Assembly: GCF_003412465.1 (NCBI RefSeq)
Contig: NZ_QTJV01000003.1
Coordinates: 183,809-247,808 of the forward strand
DNA length: 64,000 nucleotides
From: Chitinophaga silvisoli
GTDB lineage: Bacteria; Bacteroidota; Bacteroidia; Chitinophagales; Chitinophagaceae
Direction: 5' to 3'
Shown here piece after piece: positions 62,130 to 64,000 of the stretch. The notes beneath the pieces are model-generated. The model did no database searches. It saw only the letters and a program-made list of their open reading frames with translations, and had not been told where the DNA came from. Both the position numbers and the translations under genes were made by a program. How positions within the stretch are numbered: position 1 is the first letter of the stretch; the number at the start of each line of letters is the position of its first letter.

Positions 62130-63323
62130 ATGGGTCAGCTTTTAAAAGCCGCTAAGGGCGAAATCAACATCTCCAACTTTGAAGGTCGCATTCGACTGAG
62201 ATGGAGCTATGAGGGACAACGTTATTCCCTAAACCTCCCGTATCCTTATTGTCCTGAGAACATGCATCATGCTACGGTCAAGGTGGCAGAGATAAAGCTG
62301 GACATGTTAAAAGGTAGTTTTGATACTACGTTGGTAAAGTATAAGCCACCTAAAGCAAAGAAGAGAACACCCACACCCCCGCAGAATGTTGTAAAGTCGG
62401 ATATAATCTACATTGGTGAACTGGGGGGTAAGTTTAATATTTGGGTGGCGCAGATCAGGAACATCAATATCGATCATTCCTTTGATTATCTCTACACCCG
62501 GAAGCTACTGGAAAAATGGAACGGAGATAAGATTGAAAGCCTGCCAGCAAAGATAGCTGCGGAGATTTGGGCCGATACTACGTATAACAGGAGGTTAAAC
62601 TACTTACGGAGTTTTCTCGATTGGGTATTGGCTTCAGGAAGCATATCTGTTAATCCATTGACGCATGTAAGTAAACGAAGGGGAAGTAAGAAGCATAAGA
62701 CAGAGAGATGTAAACCACTTACTATAGATGAAATAGGGCAAATACTGGATGCCATTAAAAGTGATAAGTATTGTCCTAAAGCATCCCGGTTCAAGCATTC
62801 ATTCTATTATCCTTTTCTAAAGTATATCTATACTACGGGTGTACGTAATGCAGAAGCAATAGGGCTTCGGGTGAAGCATTTAAATTTTGAGGATAGACAA
62901 ATAGAGGTTTCAGAAGCATTCGCCAGAACAGTGAAAGGGAGCAACCACGCTGCCAGGATAAGGAAGGAAACCAAGACCGGGAATACTCGATACCTGCCTA
63001 TGCCTGACGAGCTGTATGAGCTTCTTTTACCCCTTTCTGTAAATAAAGACCCTGATGCATTTGTTTTCCTTTCCCCTAAAGGACTTTCCATCAATGATCA
63101 AATGTTTGAGCGTAGGATACTGAAGCCTGTGATGATTAAGCTAGGACTAGGTAACAGGGACTTATATGCTGCACGACCTAGTTTTGGTACGCGTGCTGTA
63201 CAGCAAGGAATGTCGGTTACTGATGTTGCTTATCTTATGGGCCATAGTACAATACAGACAACAATAAGGAGCTATATAGGGGTGCAGAAGAAGGCTGTTA
63301 AATTGCCTAATTTAGATTTTTAG
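62130..63323 (+). CDS. Tyrosine recombinase/integrase
   Basis: A 397-aa site-specific recombinase. The N-terminal part (about 1-190) is the arm/core-binding region, the C-terminal catalytic domain shows Arg239 (TTGVRNAEAIGL), Arg349 (YAARPSFGTR), His372 (LMGHSTIQTT) and nucleophile Tyr382 (RSYIGVQ). At the His of the usual HxxR box there is Tyr346 (Y-A-A-R), a substitution seen in only some families. ATG 62130 is the first plausible start. Placed directly after tRNA-Ala in the same direction, as integrases of tRNA-targeting islands often are. Confidence 0.92.
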   Translation: MGQLLKAAKGEINISNFEGRIRLRWSYEGQRYSLNLPYPYCPENMHHATVKVAEIKLDMLKGSFDTTLVKYKPPKAKKRTPTPPQNVVKSDIIYIGELGGKFNIWVAQIRNINIDHSFDYLYTRKLLEKWNGDKIESLPAKIAAEIWADTTYNRRLNYLRSFLDWVLASGSISVNPLTHVSKRRGSKKHKTERCKPLTIDEIGQILDAIKSDKYCPKASRFKHSFYYPFLKYIYTTGVRNAEAIGLRVKHLNFEDRQIEVSEAFARTVKGSNHAARIRKETKTGNTRYLPMPDELYELLLPLSVNKDPDAFVFLSPKGLSINDQMFERRILKPVMIKLGLGNRDLYAARPSFGTRAVQQGMSVTDVAYLMGHSTIQTTIRSYIGVQKKAVKLPNLDF

Positions 63324-63393
63324 TTATACGATAAGTGCTTTAATAATTGTAAATTTATATTGAGTAGATATGTATATACCATAAATATATTTT

Positions 63394-63939
63394 ATGATTT
63401 TTGATTTGTTTTCTAAAAGACAGAAAAGGTTGAGGGGAGAAGTTCCTGAAATATTTACTTATGATCATATTCCGGATAATCTAAGAGTTCAGATTGTGCA
63501 TATTATTGATGATGTAATCGGAGCTGAAAGATTTGCCTCAAACCTTGATCCAGATGACATCTATTCTACTATTCATGGGATATTATGCCGTGAATATGGA
63601 GTTTTTAGATTGTGGGGTAAATACGAAAAGGAGAAAGAGCAATTATTTAACTACATTTTGAAAGCTAAGTTAGTTGAAGAGGTGTTGGATGCAGTTGACT
63701 TAACTTTTAAATATTTTCTTTCAGTATTGAAACCGTCTTATTTAAACTATAAACATAATACTACATCAAAACTTGATCCGGATGCAGCCATTCAAGAGTT
63801 AAATGTAAGATTTAAAGAGAATGGTATTGGTTACTCGTTTGAAGGTGGCGAAATTCTAAGAATAGACTCTACTTTTATGCATAAAGAAGTCACACAGCCG
63901 ACTCTTTCATTGCTATGGAATAATTGTCTATTACGGTGA
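63394..63939 (+). pseudogene. AbiJ-NTD4-like defence protein, 3' end replaced
   Basis: The visible 181 codons match the N-terminal AbiJ_NTD4 (STM4504/CBY_0614-type) domain: IFDLFSKRQKRLRGEVPEIF, YDHIPDNLRVQIVHII, and later AAIQELNVRFKENGIGYSFEGGEILRIDSTF. Full-length relatives have a further HEPN-like C-terminal domain of about 110 residues. Here similarity stops after HKEVTQPTLSLL, and an unrelated WNNCLLR tail with TGA stop follows, next to IS21-like terminal repeats. The gene is thus probably truncated by insertion; abortive-infection activity is not expected. The gene is AT-rich, in keeping with acquisition by transfer. Confidence 0.7.
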
Positions 63940-63943
63940 TACT

Positions 63944-64000
63944 GGGCCAGCCCAAACGGAGGATATAGGGCCAGGCCGAACGGAGTCATTGGGCCACTTT
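63944..64000 (+). mobile_element. IS21-type terminal direct repeats (end of an insertion sequence)
   Basis: GGGCCAGCCCAAACGGAG (63944-63961) and GGGCCAGGCCGAACGGAG (63968-63985) are 24 bp apart, and a third GGGCCAC starts at 63991, 23 bp later. Multiple spaced GGGxCA-type repeats at the termini are a hallmark of IS21-family elements. The element itself is beyond the window; the insertion junction is near 63917-63943. Confidence 0.6.

Overview
The window looks like a chromosomal segment of a Bacteroidota bacterium, most likely a Chitinophaga-like member of the Chitinophagaceae. Evidence: an LpxC-FabZ fusion between lpxD and lpxA, a PorX-type response regulator/PglZ protein, DUF3108 and DUF3098 proteins, a GG-type Bacteroidota peptide leader, few Shine-Dalgarno sequences, and several start-proximal matches to the Bacteroidota sigma promoter (-7 box TAnnTTTG). 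The genus is inference; no rRNA gene is present.

Layout. 1-9.3 kb: ruvC (cut by the left edge), a YbhN-like membrane protein, a DUF3108 protein, an RprY-like regulator, an OmpR-type regulator/histidine kinase pair followed by phased direct repeats and a UspA-like gene, a bestrophin, ruvB and an M28 peptidase. 9.3-21 kb: M23 peptidase, leuS, ftsX, DUF3098, uppP, ald, tsaE, copper-type P1B ATPase, recQ. 21-32 kb, mostly minus strand: oxidoreductase, HerA-like ATPase, GroES-like protein, MBL hydrolase, MFS, ABC ATPase, the lipid A genes lpxA, lpxC/fabZ and lpxD, and an HD hydrolase. 32-43 kb: porX, small conserved protein, MBL hydrolase, ComEA-like protein, acyl-CoA dehydrogenase, gapN-like dehydrogenase, then the proteostasis operon tig-clpP-clpX and tRNA-Leu. 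43-49 kb: MFS, M20 hydrolase, AraC regulator, NTF2-like protein, gamma-glutamyltransferase.

The most interesting region is 49.0-61.4 kb: nine tightly packed minus-strand genes that together look like an undescribed glycosylated, disulfide-rich RiPP (glycocin-like) pathway. In transcription order: a C39-like/VKOR/DsbA fusion oxidoreductase, a Cys-rich precursor with a GG-type leader, a TlpA-like thioredoxin protein, a GT-A glycosyltransferase, a DUF6734-like glycosyltransferase, a GT2/GT-B fusion glycosyltransferase, UDP-galactopyranose mutase, a C39 peptidase/ABC exporter and an HlyD-type adaptor. The gene set parallels the sublancin operon (precursor, S-glycosyltransferase, two thiol oxidoreductases, peptidase-exporter) but adds more glycosyltransferases and a UDP-galactofuranose source. 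Hairpins bracket the precursor gene.

61.9-64.0 kb: tRNA-Ala(GGC) with a clear promoter, then a tyrosine recombinase reading away from it and an AbiJ-NTD4-like defence gene whose 3' half is replaced by what looks like the end of an IS21-type element. This is probably the left end of an integrated element that continues past the window.

A roughly 95-bp palindromic repeat occurs twice (10.0 and 34.9 kb), both times co-directional with the flanking genes.
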